From a virus: a stretch of DNA of 21,637 nucleotides. Position numbers and translations under genes: made by a program. The stretch is from IMG/VR virus record IMGVR_UViG_3300027861_002514, positions 1 to 21,637 of that record; one strand, 5' to 3'. The notes below the pieces were generated by a model. The model did no database searches, was not told where the DNA came from, and saw nothing but the letters and a program-made list of their open reading frames with translations. Shown here piece after piece: positions 21,625-21,637 of this stretch; positions within the stretch are counted from its first letter, which is position 1; every line of letters begins with the position of its first letter.

Positions 21625-21637
21625 CCAAAGACCTGAG

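Noticed and set aside
1-21637. CRISPR arrays, insertion sequences, rRNA
   Set aside because: No regularly spaced direct repeats, no transposase-like ORF and no rRNA-like stretch were seen on either strand.

Overview
The window is part of a tailed double-stranded DNA phage genome (free phage or prophage; this stretch cannot decide which). Most genes form one long leftward (- strand) virion-assembly operon. It carries an HK97-type portal and major capsid protein, an XkdF-like head-maturation protease, connector genes, a tail-tube-like protein, a 1294-residue tape measure and post-tape-measure tail genes. A long flexible (siphovirus-like) tail is the best reading: there is a tape measure and a tail-tube-like gene but no sheath or baseplate gene in view. 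The host cannot be named from sequence alone. Gene starts carry strong AAGGGAAG-type ribosome sites. No terminase, integrase, repressor, DNA polymerase or lysis enzyme was recognised, so lifestyle is open.

Layout, right to left on the - strand: coiled-coil protein (17314-16895), portal (16938-15517), pyrophosphatase-like/XkdF protease fusion (14911-13850), small unknown (13848-13657), acidic scaffold candidate (13595-12807), major capsid (12779-11358), hairpin, unknown (11280-10822), decoration-like protein (10809-10405), hairpin, connector (10318-9614), head-tail joining candidate (9614-9240), two unknowns (9279-8675), gp10-like protein (8673-8020), tail terminator candidate (8008-7562), tail tube (7549-7163), strong terminator, two chaperone-position genes (7057-5758), tape measure (5746-1862), and three unrecognised tail-region genes, the last running off the left edge.

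The + strand holds a separate set. Embedded between portal and protease is an opposite-strand gene with a ribbon-helix-helix-like N-terminus (14910-15710). From a divergent intergenic region near 17375, rightward genes encode a ParB/Srx-like protein, a GNAT acetyltransferase, a tRNA-like element and a strong terminator. Then come a small unknown gene and a cluster: a one-helix membrane protein, a stand-alone response-regulator receiver, a 5'-3' exonuclease (flap endonuclease family), a 52-residue ORF and a small winged-helix-like protein preceded by a perfect 20-bp palindrome. This side looks regulatory and replicative, while the - strand is structural.

The points most worth a second look are the pyrophosphatase-like domain fused to the head protease, the antisense regulator-like gene inside the head operon, the membrane protein plus receiver pair, the aberrant tRNA-like element, and the back-to-back promoter arrangement. 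No intergenic stretch exceeds 300 bases; the largest (18933-19163) holds the tRNA-like element and a terminator.
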